A stretch of DNA of 64,000 nucleotides, taken from NCBI RefSeq assembly GCF_008642335.1, contig NZ_CP029191.1, positions 930,001-994,000 on the forward strand, read 5' to 3'. This DNA comes from Streptomyces venezuelae. Lineage in GTDB: Bacteria; Actinomycetota; Actinomycetes; Streptomycetales; Streptomycetaceae. The position numbers and the translations under genes were made by a program. Below, piece after piece: positions 34,671 through 43,691 of the stretch (the stretch's first letter is position 1; every line of letters starts with the position of its first letter). The notes under the pieces are model-generated. The model worked only from the letters and a program-made list of their open reading frames with translations, was not told the DNA's origin and searched no databases.

Positions 34671-37385
34671 TCAGCCGCGCTTGAAGACCGCGACCGTTCG
34701 CGCCGGGACGGAGAAGGAACCCGAACTCCTCTCGTACGTCGACGACTTGACGGTCCGGTCCGAGCCCGACCTCTGGACCGGGTGCAGGGCATAGCGGGTG
34801 CCCCGCACCTCCGCGACCCGCTGTCGCTGGGTCCGCGGGCTCGCGTTGAGGACGACCACGAGGTCGCCGACCTTCATGGTGATGACGCCGGGGATCTCCT
34901 CGACGGTCCCGGACAGCGGGAAGGACAGGGCCGACTGGACCTTCCCGGCCGTGGCCAGGGAGAAGGCCGGTTCGGTCGTCCGGATGCGCAGCAGGTCACG
35001 GTACGCCGCCGACGTGCTCTCCATGTCCTTGCAGTTGGGGGTCAGCTCGGCCGCGGACGACAACAGGGGCTTGGCATAGGGCCACTTGTCCTTGTTGTCG
35101 GCGGCCGGGGGCAGGCCCCGGCCGAAGCCGTTGCCCGCGCGGCAGTCCCAGTTGATCGTGTTGAACCAGTCGCCGCTGTCGAACGAGTTGCGGTCCAGGG
35201 ACTTGGAGCGCAGCAGGTCCGTTCCCGCCTGGGAGAGCGCGGGGCCCTGGGAGAGGGCGGCGGTCGCCATGGCGAGGACCTGCATACGGGCCCGGTCGGC
35301 CGTCGTCGTGGCCTTGGGCAGCTTGAAGGCGAGCGCGTCGTACAGCGATTCGTTGTCGTGCGCGTCGGCGTAGGAGAGCGCGTCGCCGGGCTGTGCCGCG
35401 TATCCGGCGGGGGCGCCGTTGTAGTCGACGTCGGCGCCCTTGACCGTACGTCCGGCCGAGTCCTTGAAGGTGTAGTCGGCGAGGTTGCCGGTCAGGCCGA
35501 CCTTGATGAGGTCCTGGTAGTGCAGGAGGCGGGCCTTCTGTTCGGCCGGAGTGCCGTTGGACCGGGATGAGTTGGGGTCCGTGTACAGGCCGCTGGCGAA
35601 GCCCTGTACGCCCGGGTCCCCGTCGAACGGGCCGCCGCCGCGCAGCGCGTCGCGCGACCGGTCCGAGAAGGTCGCTACGCCGGTGCCCGCCATGTTCTTC
35701 TGCGTGGCCTGGACGAAGCGGGCGTCGTCGGCGACCTCACCGAAGTTCCACCCCTCCCCGTAGAGGACGATGCTCTTGCCGTCGACGCCGTCCTTCGCGG
35801 GGGTCAGCGCGTCGAGCGCCTTGCGGACGGCGAGAATGTTGGCCTTCGGGTGGTGTCCCATCAGGTCGAAGCGGAAGCCGTCGACCTTGTACTCCCGCGC
35901 CCACGTCACGATCGAGTCGACGACGAGCTTGCCCATCATCGCGTTCTCGGGTGCCGTGTTGGCGCAGCACGTGGAGGTGGCGACCGCGCCGTCGGCGTCC
36001 AGACGGTGGTAGTAGCCGGGCACGATCCTGTCGAGCACGGACTTTTCGGCCTGGCCGCTCGCCACGGTGTGGTTGTAGACGACGTCCATCACCGTGCGCA
36101 GCCCCGCGCCGTTGAGACCCTGCACCATCTTGCGGAACTCCACGGTGCGGCGGGTGCCTTCGGGGTCGCTCGCGTACGAGCCCTCCGGGACGGTGTAGTG
36201 CAGCGGGTCGTAGCCCCAGTTGAACGCGTCCTTGCCCGCGCTCTTGGTGACGCACGCCTGCTGTTCCTCGGAGTCGGGGGCGTACGCGGGCAGGTCGCAG
36301 TCCGGCGTGGACTGTTCGGAGGTGCGCTCGGGGACGGTGCCGATGTCGAAGACCGGCAGCAGGTGTACGTACGACGTGCCGGCGCGGGCCAGGCGGCGCA
36401 GGTGCTTCATGCCGTCGGACTTCTCGTCCGTGAACGCCAGGTACGTGCCCGGGTGGTCCGACGTGCGGTCCGCGACGGAGAAGTCCCTGACGTGCAGCTC
36501 CTGGATCTGCGCGTCGCGCAGCGGGGTCGCCTTCGGCTTGCGCAGCCCGGCCCAGCCCTTGGGGGCGAGCGCCGGGTCGGTGAGGTCGACGGCGAGGCTG
36601 CGCCCGGAGCCGGTGGTGAGCGCGGTGGAGTAGGGGTCGGTGACCTTGTTGGTGACGACCTTGCGGACGCTCGGCGCCCACACCGTGACGACGTACCGGT
36701 AGGCCTTGCCCGACCAGTTGCCGGGCCCGGTCGCCGACCAGACCCCGGAGGCGCGGTCCCGGTGCATTGTCACCGTGCGGCCGCCGATGTCGAGCGAGAC
36801 CTTCTGCGCGGTGGGGGCCCAGACGGCGAGGGTGACGCGGCCGTGCGCGAAGCGGGGGCCGAGGGTGGCCTTGGTGGCGGCCGCGCCGTACAGGTCGTCG
36901 AGGACGCCCTGGGTCTGTACGCCGGTCGCGGAGCGCAGCGTGCCGTCGGCGGACCGGGCGGTGGCGACGAGCTGGGCGGTGAGGGCGGTGCGGACGAGGT
37001 GGCGGTCGCGGGGCTCGACGGTGAAGGCGGCGTAGCCCTTGAGGTGCGGGTACTTGGCCTGCTGCGCGTCGGTGAGGCCGCCGTCCACGGGGGTGAGGCG
37101 CAGACGGTGTGTCGCCGCTCCCCCGATGTCGCCGGCCTCGACCGTGAGGCCGCCGCGGGGTGCGTACAGGAGCTCGTGGCGGCTCCCCGCGCCCGCGTCC
37201 CAGGCGATGGTGTTCCTGTCGATCCACTGGGCCCGCGACGTGGACAGGTCGAGCGGATCGGCCTGCTCGGCCGCGGCGGACGGTGCCGACGGGGCCATCG
37301 GTACGGCCGTGGCGGTCAGGGGCACGGTGGCGGCGAGCAGGGCGAGGGCCACGGTCACGGCGGCGCGGCGCGGGGAGCCGGTCAC
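34671..37385 (-). CDS. secreted pullulanase-type alpha-1,6-glucosidase (GH13)
   Basis: The 904-residue precursor has a signal peptide (hydrophobic 8-28), an N-terminal domain, a CBM48-like domain (VTLAVWAPTAQKVSLDI near 184-200) and a GH13 barrel. The pullulanase motif NWGYDP is at 389-394. The nucleophile Asp507 lies in DGFRFDLMGH, the acid/base Glu544 in LYGEGWNFGE, and the transition-state Asp in the later ADAHDNE. A C-terminal beta domain follows. Pullulanases split alpha-1,6 branches of pullulan and amylopectin, yielding maltodextrins for the importer encoded nearby. GTG with AAGGAG. It lies 103 bases after the alpha-amylase gene, separated by a hairpin. Confidence 0.9.
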   Translation of the reverse strand: MTGSPRRAAVTVALALLAATVPLTATAVPMAPSAPSAAAEQADPLDLSTSRAQWIDRNTIAWDAGAGSRHELLYAPRGGLTVEAGDIGGAATHRLRLTPVDGGLTDAQQAKYPHLKGYAAFTVEPRDRHLVRTALTAQLVATARSADGTLRSATGVQTQGVLDDLYGAAATKATLGPRFAHGRVTLAVWAPTAQKVSLDIGGRTVTMHRDRASGVWSATGPGNWSGKAYRYVVTVWAPSVRKVVTNKVTDPYSTALTTGSGRSLAVDLTDPALAPKGWAGLRKPKATPLRDAQIQELHVRDFSVADRTSDHPGTYLAFTDEKSDGMKHLRRLARAGTSYVHLLPVFDIGTVPERTSEQSTPDCDLPAYAPDSEEQQACVTKSAGKDAFNWGYDPLHYTVPEGSYASDPEGTRRTVEFRKMVQGLNGAGLRTVMDVVYNHTVASGQAEKSVLDRIVPGYYHRLDADGAVATSTCCANTAPENAMMGKLVVDSIVTWAREYKVDGFRFDLMGHHPKANILAVRKALDALTPAKDGVDGKSIVLYGEGWNFGEVADDARFVQATQKNMAGTGVATFSDRSRDALRGGGPFDGDPGVQGFASGLYTDPNSSRSNGTPAEQKARLLHYQDLIKVGLTGNLADYTFKDSAGRTVKGADVDYNGAPAGYAAQPGDALSYADAHDNESLYDALAFKLPKATTTADRARMQVLAMATAALSQGPALSQAGTDLLRSKSLDRNSFDSGDWFNTINWDCRAGNGFGRGLPPAADNKDKWPYAKPLLSSAAELTPNCKDMESTSAAYRDLLRIRTTEPAFSLATAGKVQSALSFPLSGTVEEIPGVITMKVGDLVVVLNASPRTQRQRVAEVRGTRYALHPVQRSGSDRTVKSSTYERSSGSFSVPARTVAVFKRG

Positions 37386-37432
37386 GGCGGTTTCTCCTTG
37401 AGGGGCGGGGAGGAAAAAGGGAGAGAAGGGTG

Positions 37433-37473
37433 CGGCCGCCCGGCAGCGGGGACAAGGATGGGCCGGGCGGCCG
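37433..37473 (-). terminator. inverted repeat between alpha-amylase and pullulanase genes
   Basis: CGGCCGCCCGG (37433-37443) and CCGGGCGGCCG (37463-37473) form an 11-bp perfect stem with a 19-base loop just downstream of the amylase stop. It could terminate or attenuate read-through into the pullulanase gene. Confidence 0.5.
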
Positions 37474-37488
37474 GTCGGTGGGGGCCGG

Positions 37489-38889
37489 TCAGCAGTTCTT
37501 GGCCCCGGTGTGCAGCGCGAGGGCCGCGTTCGGGGCGACGGACGCCGTGAACTGTCCCGAGCCGTTCACGCTGACGCTCCTGCCGCTCTGCACGTCGCAG
37601 TACGTGCCCGCCGCCAGGGAGGTCTGGAAGGTGCGGTTGACGGTGGACCCTTCGTGGTTGATGACGACGTACGCCTTGTCGCCGCGGCCGAAGGCGATGG
37701 TGTTGTTGCCGTTGTCCCACCAGTTGGTGACCGACGCGCCGCGCGCGTTGTTGCGGAACTTGACCATGCTGCGGATCTCCGGCCAGGCGTGCTGGCACTT
37801 CCAGCCGTCGCTGTAACAGGTCTTCACCTGGCCGCCGTTGGGCGATCCGGCGTCGGTGTCGCTGAACTCGTAGCCGGAGTGGACGTCGGGCGAGCCGTAG
37901 GGCCAGGCCAGCATGAAGACGTGCGCGAGGGTGTAGTTGGCACCGTCCTTGTAGTTGAGGGTCTGGCCGTGGCGCTCGGTGTCGTGGTTGGTGACGAACA
38001 CCGAGCTGGTGCCGCCGGGCATGTAGCCCCAGCCCTCGCCGTAGTTCTTCAGGTAGGCGAGCTTCTCGTTGTTGAAGACGCGCTTGAGGTCCCAGGCGTA
38101 CCGGAACTCCTGCGGGTCGCCGGTCGCGGTGTACTCGCTCGGGGAGACGGGTTCACCCGCCCCGAACAGCGTCTCCTGCTTCCAGTAGACGTGCGGGTCG
38201 CTGAGCCGCGACTTGATGTTCTTCAGGTCGTCCACGGGCATGTGTTTGGCCGCGTCGATGCGGAAGCCGTCGACGCCGAGCGAGAGGAGGTCGTTGAGGT
38301 ACGTGGCGATGCGTCCGCGTACGTAATTCTCGCCGGTGTCGAGGTCGGCGAGGCCGCCGAGCTCGCAGTGCTGGACGTTCCAGCGGTCCTGGTAGTTGCT
38401 GATGGCGGCCTTGCAGTCGTCCATGTCGGCGGACGAGTACGTGCCCGGGTAGTCGTACTTGGTGAAGCGGGAGCCCGCCGAGCCGGTGCCGGACGCGTTG
38501 GTCATGTGGTTGATGACCGCGTCGGCGACGACCTTCACGCCGGCCGAGTGGCAGGTGTCGACCATGCTCTTGAACGCGGCGCGGTCGCCGAGCCGGGTGC
38601 CGATCTTGTAGCTGACCGGCTGGTACGCGGCCCACCAGGCGTCACCCTGGAGGCGCTCCTGCGGCGGCGACACCTGCACGTACCCGTAGCCGTCCGGGCC
38701 GAGCCGATCCGTACAGGCCTTGGCGACGGACTTGAAGTTCCACTCGAAGAGGACGGCGGTGACGTCCTTGCCGCCGGGCGGGGCGGCCTGGGCCGCGGGG
38801 GCCCCGGCGACGACGCTGCCCGCGAGACCCGCCACGAGGGCGAGCGCGGTCGCGACGGGTCTGCGGCTCTTCGTGGTCCGGCCGGTCAT
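37489..38889 (-). CDS. secreted alpha-amylase (GH13, actinobacterial/animal type)
   Basis: The 466-residue precursor has a twin-arginine-containing signal ([10 protein letters not shown]..., AQA cleavage region near 36). The GH13 catalytic residues are Asp212 in [10 protein letters not shown], Glu239 in YWKQE and Asp303 in [11 protein letters not shown]. The VQVSPPQE and [12 protein letters not shown] blocks are those of the animal-type Streptomyces amylases. There is no starch-binding domain. Such amylases are the ones inhibited by acarbose-type pseudosugars, relevant to the cluster at 46257 onward. ATG with AGGAGG. The upstream gap holds LacI-type operators. Confidence 0.92.
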   Translation of the reverse strand: MTGRTTKSRRPVATALALVAGLAGSVVAGAPAAQAAPPGGKDVTAVLFEWNFKSVAKACTDRLGPDGYGYVQVSPPQERLQGDAWWAAYQPVSYKIGTRLGDRAAFKSMVDTCHSAGVKVVADAVINHMTNASGTGSAGSRFTKYDYPGTYSSADMDDCKAAISNYQDRWNVQHCELGGLADLDTGENYVRGRIATYLNDLLSLGVDGFRIDAAKHMPVDDLKNIKSRLSDPHVYWKQETLFGAGEPVSPSEYTATGDPQEFRYAWDLKRVFNNEKLAYLKNYGEGWGYMPGGTSSVFVTNHDTERHGQTLNYKDGANYTLAHVFMLAWPYGSPDVHSGYEFSDTDAGSPNGGQVKTCYSDGWKCQHAWPEIRSMVKFRNNARGASVTNWWDNGNNTIAFGRGDKAYVVINHEGSTVNRTFQTSLAAGTYCDVQSGRSVSVNGSGQFTASVAPNAALALHTGAKNC

Positions 38890-38964
38890 GGGGGTACCTC
38901 CTGCGCGTTGGGAGAACCTTCGACGAGTGCGGACTTCAGTGACTGCCTCAGCTCAGTGACCGTC

Positions 38965-39012
38965 TTCAGCAACTTCTTGCAGCAAGTCCGCACAACTTGT
39001 TGCGGGTTGGAC
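38965..39012. promoter_or_regulatory. LacI/MalR-type operator region of the alpha-amylase gene
   Basis: TTCAGCAACTTCTTGC (38965-38980) overlaps the palindrome CTTGCAGCAAG (38976-38986), and ACTTGTTGCGG follows at 38995-39005. Such TTGC/GCAA half-sites are typical of MalR/LacI operators upstream of Streptomyces maltose and amylase genes. A near-identical 16-base copy of the first element occurs at 48471-48486. Confidence 0.6.
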
Positions 39013-39035
39013 CGTATGGCGCTCCCCGCACCGGG

Positions 39036-40091
39036 TCAACCCTCTGGACACACCCCGGTCGAACCGCGCACCACGAGCTCCGGCTGGAAGACGAACTCCG
39101 TGCGCTGCACCGGGTTTCCGTCGATCTCCTCAAGGAGCGCGCCCACCGCCGCGGTCGCCATGGCCTGCACCGGCTGGCGCACCGTGGTCAGCGGCGGGTC
39201 GGTGAAGGCGATGAGCTGGGAGTCGTCGAAGCCGACCACGGAGACGTCGCCGGGCACGGTGAGGCCGCGTTCGCGCACGGTCCGCACGGCGCCGAGCGCC
39301 ATCAGGTCGCTGCCGCACACCATCGCCGTGCACCCGAGGTCGAGCAGCGCTCCGGCCGCGGCCTGCCCGCCCTCGACCGTGAACAGGGTGCGCCGCACGA
39401 GGCGTTCGGCCTCCGCCTGCGGCAGCCCGAGCATGCTGTGCAGGGCCGCCGTGAAACCCTCCGCCTTGCGGCGCGAGGGCACGTACCGGGTCGGGCCGAT
39501 GGCCAGACCGATCCGCTCGTGGCCGAGGTCGACGAGGTGGCGTACGGCCATGCGCACCGCCGAGCGGTCGTCGGGCGAGACGAAGGAGACCGGGATGTCC
39601 TCGTTGTAGCCGTTGACGAGGACGAACGGCACCTTGCGGTGGGCCAGTTCGCGGTAGCGGGCGGTGTCGGCCGTCATGTCGGCGTGCAGGCCCGACAGGA
39701 AGATGATGCCGCTGACCCCGCGGTCCTCCAGCTGTTCGACGAGCTCGTCCTCGGTGGCACCGCCCGGCATCTGCGTACAGAGCATCGGGGTGTAGCCGTG
39801 TCCTGCCAGGACCTGCTCGATGACCTGCGCGAAGGCGGGGAAGATCGGGTTGGTCAGCTCGGGGATGACCAGGCCGACGAGTCCGGCGCTGCGCCGTTTC
39901 AGCCGGGTGGGCCGCTCGTAGCCGAGGACGTCGAGGGCGGCGAGGACCCGGCGCCTGGTGCCGTTCGCCACCCCCGCCTTGCCGTTCAGGACCCGGCTCG
40001 CGGTGGCCTCGCTGACGCCGGCCTGGGCCGCGATGTCCAGGAGCCGCGGGGCGCCCCGGTGGGCGTCCCGCGGCGTGGAGGGCAGCGTCAC
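39036..40091 (-). CDS. LacI-family regulator, MalR paralogue coupled to aglA
   Basis: The 351-residue protein has a LacI helix-turn-helix (LLDIAAQAGVSEATASRVLNGKAGV) and a periplasmic-binding-protein-like sugar domain including the VSGIIFLSGLHAD and SVVGFDDSQLIAFTDPPLTTVRQP segments. It closely parallels the LacI protein at 45225-46244 over its full length, so the two are duplicates. GTG start overlapping the aglA stop (GTGA, 40088-40091): the gene is the last of the malEFG-aglA operon and translationally coupled. It likely represses the maltodextrin genes and responds to maltose. Confidence 0.88.
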   Translation of the reverse strand: MTLPSTPRDAHRGAPRLLDIAAQAGVSEATASRVLNGKAGVANGTRRRVLAALDVLGYERPTRLKRRSAGLVGLVIPELTNPIFPAFAQVIEQVLAGHGYTPMLCTQMPGGATEDELVEQLEDRGVSGIIFLSGLHADMTADTARYRELAHRKVPFVLVNGYNEDIPVSFVSPDDRSAVRMAVRHLVDLGHERIGLAIGPTRYVPSRRKAEGFTAALHSMLGLPQAEAERLVRRTLFTVEGGQAAAGALLDLGCTAMVCGSDLMALGAVRTVRERGLTVPGDVSVVGFDDSQLIAFTDPPLTTVRQPVQAMATAAVGALLEEIDGNPVQRTEFVFQPELVVRGSTGVCPEG

Positions 40092-41737
40092 ACCGCCCAC
40101 CAGACGGTGGTGTCGGCGGGCAGGAGCACGGCTCCGTCCACGACCTCCGCCTCCTCGCTGCCGAGCAGGACGCGGCCGGGGGCCGGGAGCCTGACCGTCT
40201 CGGCGGTGGTGTTCACGGTGCACACGAAGCCCTCGCGGGCGAAGACGAGCACGCCGTCGGGTGCGTCGAGCCACTGAACGGCGCCGCCCGCGCCGAGCCC
40301 CGGCTCCGTGCGGCGCACGGCGAGCGCGCTGCGGTAGAGCTCCAGGGTCGAGCCGGGGTCGCCGGTCTGCGCCTGCACGCTCAGCTCGCCCCAGCCCTCG
40401 GGCTGCGGCAGCCAGCTGCCGCCCGTGCCGAAGCCGTACGACGAGCCCTCCGTGGTCCACGGGATGGGCACCCGGCACCCGTCCCGGAAGCCGTCCTGTC
40501 CCGCGGCGCGGAGGAACGACGGGTCCTGGCGCACCTCGTCGGGCAGGTCGGTGACGTCGGGCAGGCCGAGCTCCTCGCCCTGGTAGAGGTACGCGGAGCC
40601 GGGCAGCGCAAGCATCAGCAGGGTCGCCGCGCGGGCGCGGCGCAGGCCGAGCTTGCGGTCGCCGGGGGTGCGCAGCTGGGTGCCGAGGCCCGGCGGGTTG
40701 GCGAGACGGGTGGCGTGCCGGGTCACGTCGTGGTTCGAGAGCACCCAGGTGGCGGGGGCGCCGACGGGGCCCATCGCGGCCAGCGACACGTCGATGACCT
40801 CGCGCAGCTCGGCGGCGTCCCAGGAGGTGCCCAGGTACTGGAAGTTGAAGGCCTGGTGCATCTCGTCGGGCCTGACGTACTGGGCGGCCCGCTCGACGGT
40901 CGGCGTCCACGCCTCGGCGACGAGGATCCTCTCCCCCGCGTACTCCTCCAAGACCTGCCGCCAGCTGCGGTAGATCTCGTGCACGCCGTCCTGGTCGAAG
41001 AACGGCATGGTGTCGTTGCCGAGCAGCTTGAGCTGGTCGTGGCGGCCGATGTCGGGCAGGCCGGCCTGCTTGACCAGGCCGTGGGCGACGTCGACGCGGA
41101 AGCCGTCGACGCCCATGTCGAGCCAGAACCGCAGGATCGAGCGGAACTCGTCCTGGACGGCGGGGTGTTCCCAGTTGAAGTCGGGCTGCTCGGGTGCGAA
41201 GAGGTGGAGGTACCACTCGCCGTCGGGTACCCGGGTCCAGGCGGGGCCGCCGAAGATGGACTCCCAGTCGTTGGGCGGGAGTTCGCCGTCGGCGCCCTTG
41301 CCGGGGCGGAAGTGGTAGCGCTCGCGGAGCGGCGATCCCGGGCCCTCGCCCAGGGCGCGGCGGAACCAGTCGTGGCGGTCGGAGGAGTGGTTGGGCACCA
41401 GGTCCACGATGATGCGCAGGCCGAGCTCGTGGGCGTCGCGGATGACCGCGTCGGCGTCGAGGAGGCTGCCGAACATCGGGTCGATGGCGCGGTAGTCGGC
41501 GACGTCGTAACCGGCGTCCGCCTGCGGGGACGCGTAGAAGGGGCTGAGCCAGACGGCGTCGACACCGAGGTCCCTGAGGTACGGCAGCCGGCTGCGGATG
41601 CCCTCCAGGTCGCCCATGCCGTCGCCGTTGCCGTCGGCGAAGCTGCGCGGATACACCTGGTAGATCACCGCGTCGCGCCACCAGTCCGTGCGCGTCTCGG
41701 TGGCGGGGGCGGCAGGGGCAGCGAGATGCTGGGTCAT
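40088..41737 (-). CDS. aglA: cytosolic alpha-glucosidase (GH13)
   Basis: The 549-residue protein lacks a signal peptide. It has the GH13 order of oligo-1,6-glucosidase/alpha-glucosidase enzymes: WWRDAVIYQVYPRSFADGNGDG at the N-terminus, nucleophile Asp216 in DGFRVDVAHG, acid/base Glu275 in LVAEAW, and LSNHDVTRH for the third acidic residue. It would cleave imported maltose and maltodextrins to glucose. Fourth gene of the mal operon, 42 bases after malG, ATG with AGGGAAG. Confidence 0.92.
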   Translation of the reverse strand: MTQHLAAPAAPATETRTDWWRDAVIYQVYPRSFADGNGDGMGDLEGIRSRLPYLRDLGVDAVWLSPFYASPQADAGYDVADYRAIDPMFGSLLDADAVIRDAHELGLRIIVDLVPNHSSDRHDWFRRALGEGPGSPLRERYHFRPGKGADGELPPNDWESIFGGPAWTRVPDGEWYLHLFAPEQPDFNWEHPAVQDEFRSILRFWLDMGVDGFRVDVAHGLVKQAGLPDIGRHDQLKLLGNDTMPFFDQDGVHEIYRSWRQVLEEYAGERILVAEAWTPTVERAAQYVRPDEMHQAFNFQYLGTSWDAAELREVIDVSLAAMGPVGAPATWVLSNHDVTRHATRLANPPGLGTQLRTPGDRKLGLRRARAATLLMLALPGSAYLYQGEELGLPDVTDLPDEVRQDPSFLRAAGQDGFRDGCRVPIPWTTEGSSYGFGTGGSWLPQPEGWGELSVQAQTGDPGSTLELYRSALAVRRTEPGLGAGGAVQWLDAPDGVLVFAREGFVCTVNTTAETVRLPAPGRVLLGSEEAEVVDGAVLLPADTTVWWAV

Positions 41738-41779
41738 GTCTTCCCTGGGGATCGAGTGTGGTGGGGTCGGCGGAGCGTC

Positions 41780-42661
41780 TCAGGACTTCGTCGCGCCCGC
41801 CGTCAGGCCGGAGACCAGGTGGCGCTGGGCGAAGCCGAAGATCACCGCGGCGGGCACCGCCACGATCACCGCGGACGCGGTCAGCGAACCCCAGTCGCTC
41901 GTGTACTGGTTGACGAAGGTCTGCAGGCCGCCGGCGAGCGTGAGGTTCTCCTCGCCGGTCATGAACGCGGACGCGTAGGCGACCTCGGCCCAGCCGGTGA
42001 TGAAGCTGTAGAACCCGGTGACGGCGAGGCCGGGCTTGGCGAGCGGCACGATGAGCCGCCAGAAGGTGCCGAACGGGTTGAGTCCGTCCACCCGTCCCGC
42101 CTCGTCGATCTCGACCGGGATGGTGTCGAAGTACCCCTTCATCATCCAGGCGCAGAACGGTACGGCGATCGTCAGGTAGGTGACGACGAGGCCGACGGGC
42201 TGGTTGAGCAGCCCGAGACTGGCGAGCAGGTTGTACAGCGGCACGATGAGCACCGCGACGGGGAACATCTGGGTGATGAGGAGCAGCCACATCAGCGGCC
42301 GCATGCCGGGGAATCTGAAGCGGCTCACCGCGTACCCGGTCGTCGCCGAGATGAAGACGCCGATCACCGTGGTCAGCCCGACCACGATGAGGGAGTTGAG
42401 GAGCCAGTTCGGGAACTCGGTGTCGTTGAGGACGTGGTCGTAGTTGCCGAACGTGAAGTCCTTCACCAGGTCGGTGGAGAAGGCCTCGCTCTGCGGCTTG
42501 AACGACGTGACCAGGAGCCACAGGGGCGGCAGGACCGCGATGGCGCTCGCGAGCAGCAGCGTCACGTGCAGGGCGACCGAGGCGAGCGGGCCGCGCTCCT
42601 CGCGCCCCCTGGGCCTGCGCTTCTTCGCCGGGGTCGTCCCCTTCGTCTCCACGGTGGTCAC
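41780..42661 (-). CDS. malG: maltose/maltodextrin ABC transporter permease
   Basis: The 293-residue protein has six predicted membrane helices and the permease EAA loop (DEAGRVDGLNPFGTFWRLIVPLAKPGL) that contacts the ATPase. GTG start overlaps the malF stop (GTGA, 42658-42661). A MalG-type N-terminus and C-terminus are present. No ATPase gene follows; streptomycete sugar importers share the kinase-like ATPase MsiK, encoded elsewhere. Confidence 0.92.
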   Translation of the reverse strand: MTTVETKGTTPAKKRRPRGREERGPLASVALHVTLLLASAIAVLPPLWLLVTSFKPQSEAFSTDLVKDFTFGNYDHVLNDTEFPNWLLNSLIVVGLTTVIGVFISATTGYAVSRFRFPGMRPLMWLLLITQMFPVAVLIVPLYNLLASLGLLNQPVGLVVTYLTIAVPFCAWMMKGYFDTIPVEIDEAGRVDGLNPFGTFWRLIVPLAKPGLAVTGFYSFITGWAEVAYASAFMTGEENLTLAGGLQTFVNQYTSDWGSLTASAVIVAVPAAVIFGFAQRHLVSGLTAGATKS

Positions 42662-43668
42662 CAGACCTCTCCTTGCTTGCGGAGTGCGCGGCGGTAGGCC
42701 ACCGCGATGATCGACAGGAGGGCCAGGATGAGGACGCCCCAGGCCGCGGAGCCCGCGAAGTCGCGTGGGCTGACGACGAACGAGAGCCGGTAGGCGTACG
42801 TCACCAGGATCTCGGTGGCGTCTCCCGGTCCTCCCCTGGTGAGCAGGAAGATCACCGGGAACATGTTGAAGGTCCAGATGCCGCTGATCAGGATCACCGT
42901 GCTGGCGACGGTCCGCAGCCCCGGCAGGGTGATGTGGCGGAAGCGCTGCCAGGCGTTGGCGCCGTCCATCTCGGCCGCCTCGTACAGCTCACCCGGGATG
43001 GACTGCAGCCCGCCGAGCATGGCGACGAGCATGAACGGCACGCCGAGCCAGACGTTGACGGTGATCACGGAGATCTTTGCCCAGGTCGGGTCGTTGAGCC
43101 ACGGGATCGCGTCGATGCCGCCGCCCTCGAGGATCTTGTTGAGGAGGCCCTTCTTCTCGTTGAAGAGCAGGCGCCAGGTGAAGACGGAGACGAAGGCGGG
43201 GACCGCCCACGGCAGGATCAGCGCCATCCGGTAGAAGGAGCGCCCCGCCAGCTTGCGGTTGAGCATCGTGGCGAGCGCGAGACCGAGCGTGAAGGACAGC
43301 GCGACGCAGGAGACGGTCCACACCACGGTCCAGCTGAGACGGTCCCAGAAGACGCCGTCGGAGAGGATCGCCTGGTAGTTGTCGAGCCCGACGGACTCGT
43401 ACGTGGCGGGGATGTCGTTGACGCCGATGTGCCGCTCGACGTTCGCCTCGTTGGCGTTGGTCGTCGACAGATACAGGCCGCGCACCAGCGGGTAGCCGAC
43501 GATCACGCCGATCACGGTCACCACGGGGGCGACCATGGCCCACGCGTACCAGTGAGTGGTGAGCGTCCTGCGCAGCCGCCCCGGTTTCTTGCCGGGCCGG
43601 TGGCCGCGGCCGCGGATGCTCTGGACATCCGCGGCCTTCACCACCGACTGGCCGGTCTCGACAGCCAT
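42658..43668 (-). CDS. malF: maltose/maltodextrin ABC transporter permease
   Basis: The 336-residue protein has a charged N-terminal tail, about six to seven membrane helices and the EAA loop (YEAAEMDGANAWQRFRHITLPGL). It pairs with MalG to form the importer channel. It lies 23 bases after malE, ATG start. Confidence 0.92.
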   Translation of the reverse strand: MAVETGQSVVKAADVQSIRGRGHRPGKKPGRLRRTLTTHWYAWAMVAPVVTVIGVIVGYPLVRGLYLSTTNANEANVERHIGVNDIPATYESVGLDNYQAILSDGVFWDRLSWTVVWTVSCVALSFTLGLALATMLNRKLAGRSFYRMALILPWAVPAFVSVFTWRLLFNEKKGLLNKILEGGGIDAIPWLNDPTWAKISVITVNVWLGVPFMLVAMLGGLQSIPGELYEAAEMDGANAWQRFRHITLPGLRTVASTVILISGIWTFNMFPVIFLLTRGGPGDATEILVTYAYRLSFVVSPRDFAGSAAWGVLILALLSIIAVAYRRALRKQGEVW

Positions 43669-43691
43669 GGGTCGGTCAGCCCTCCCTCTTC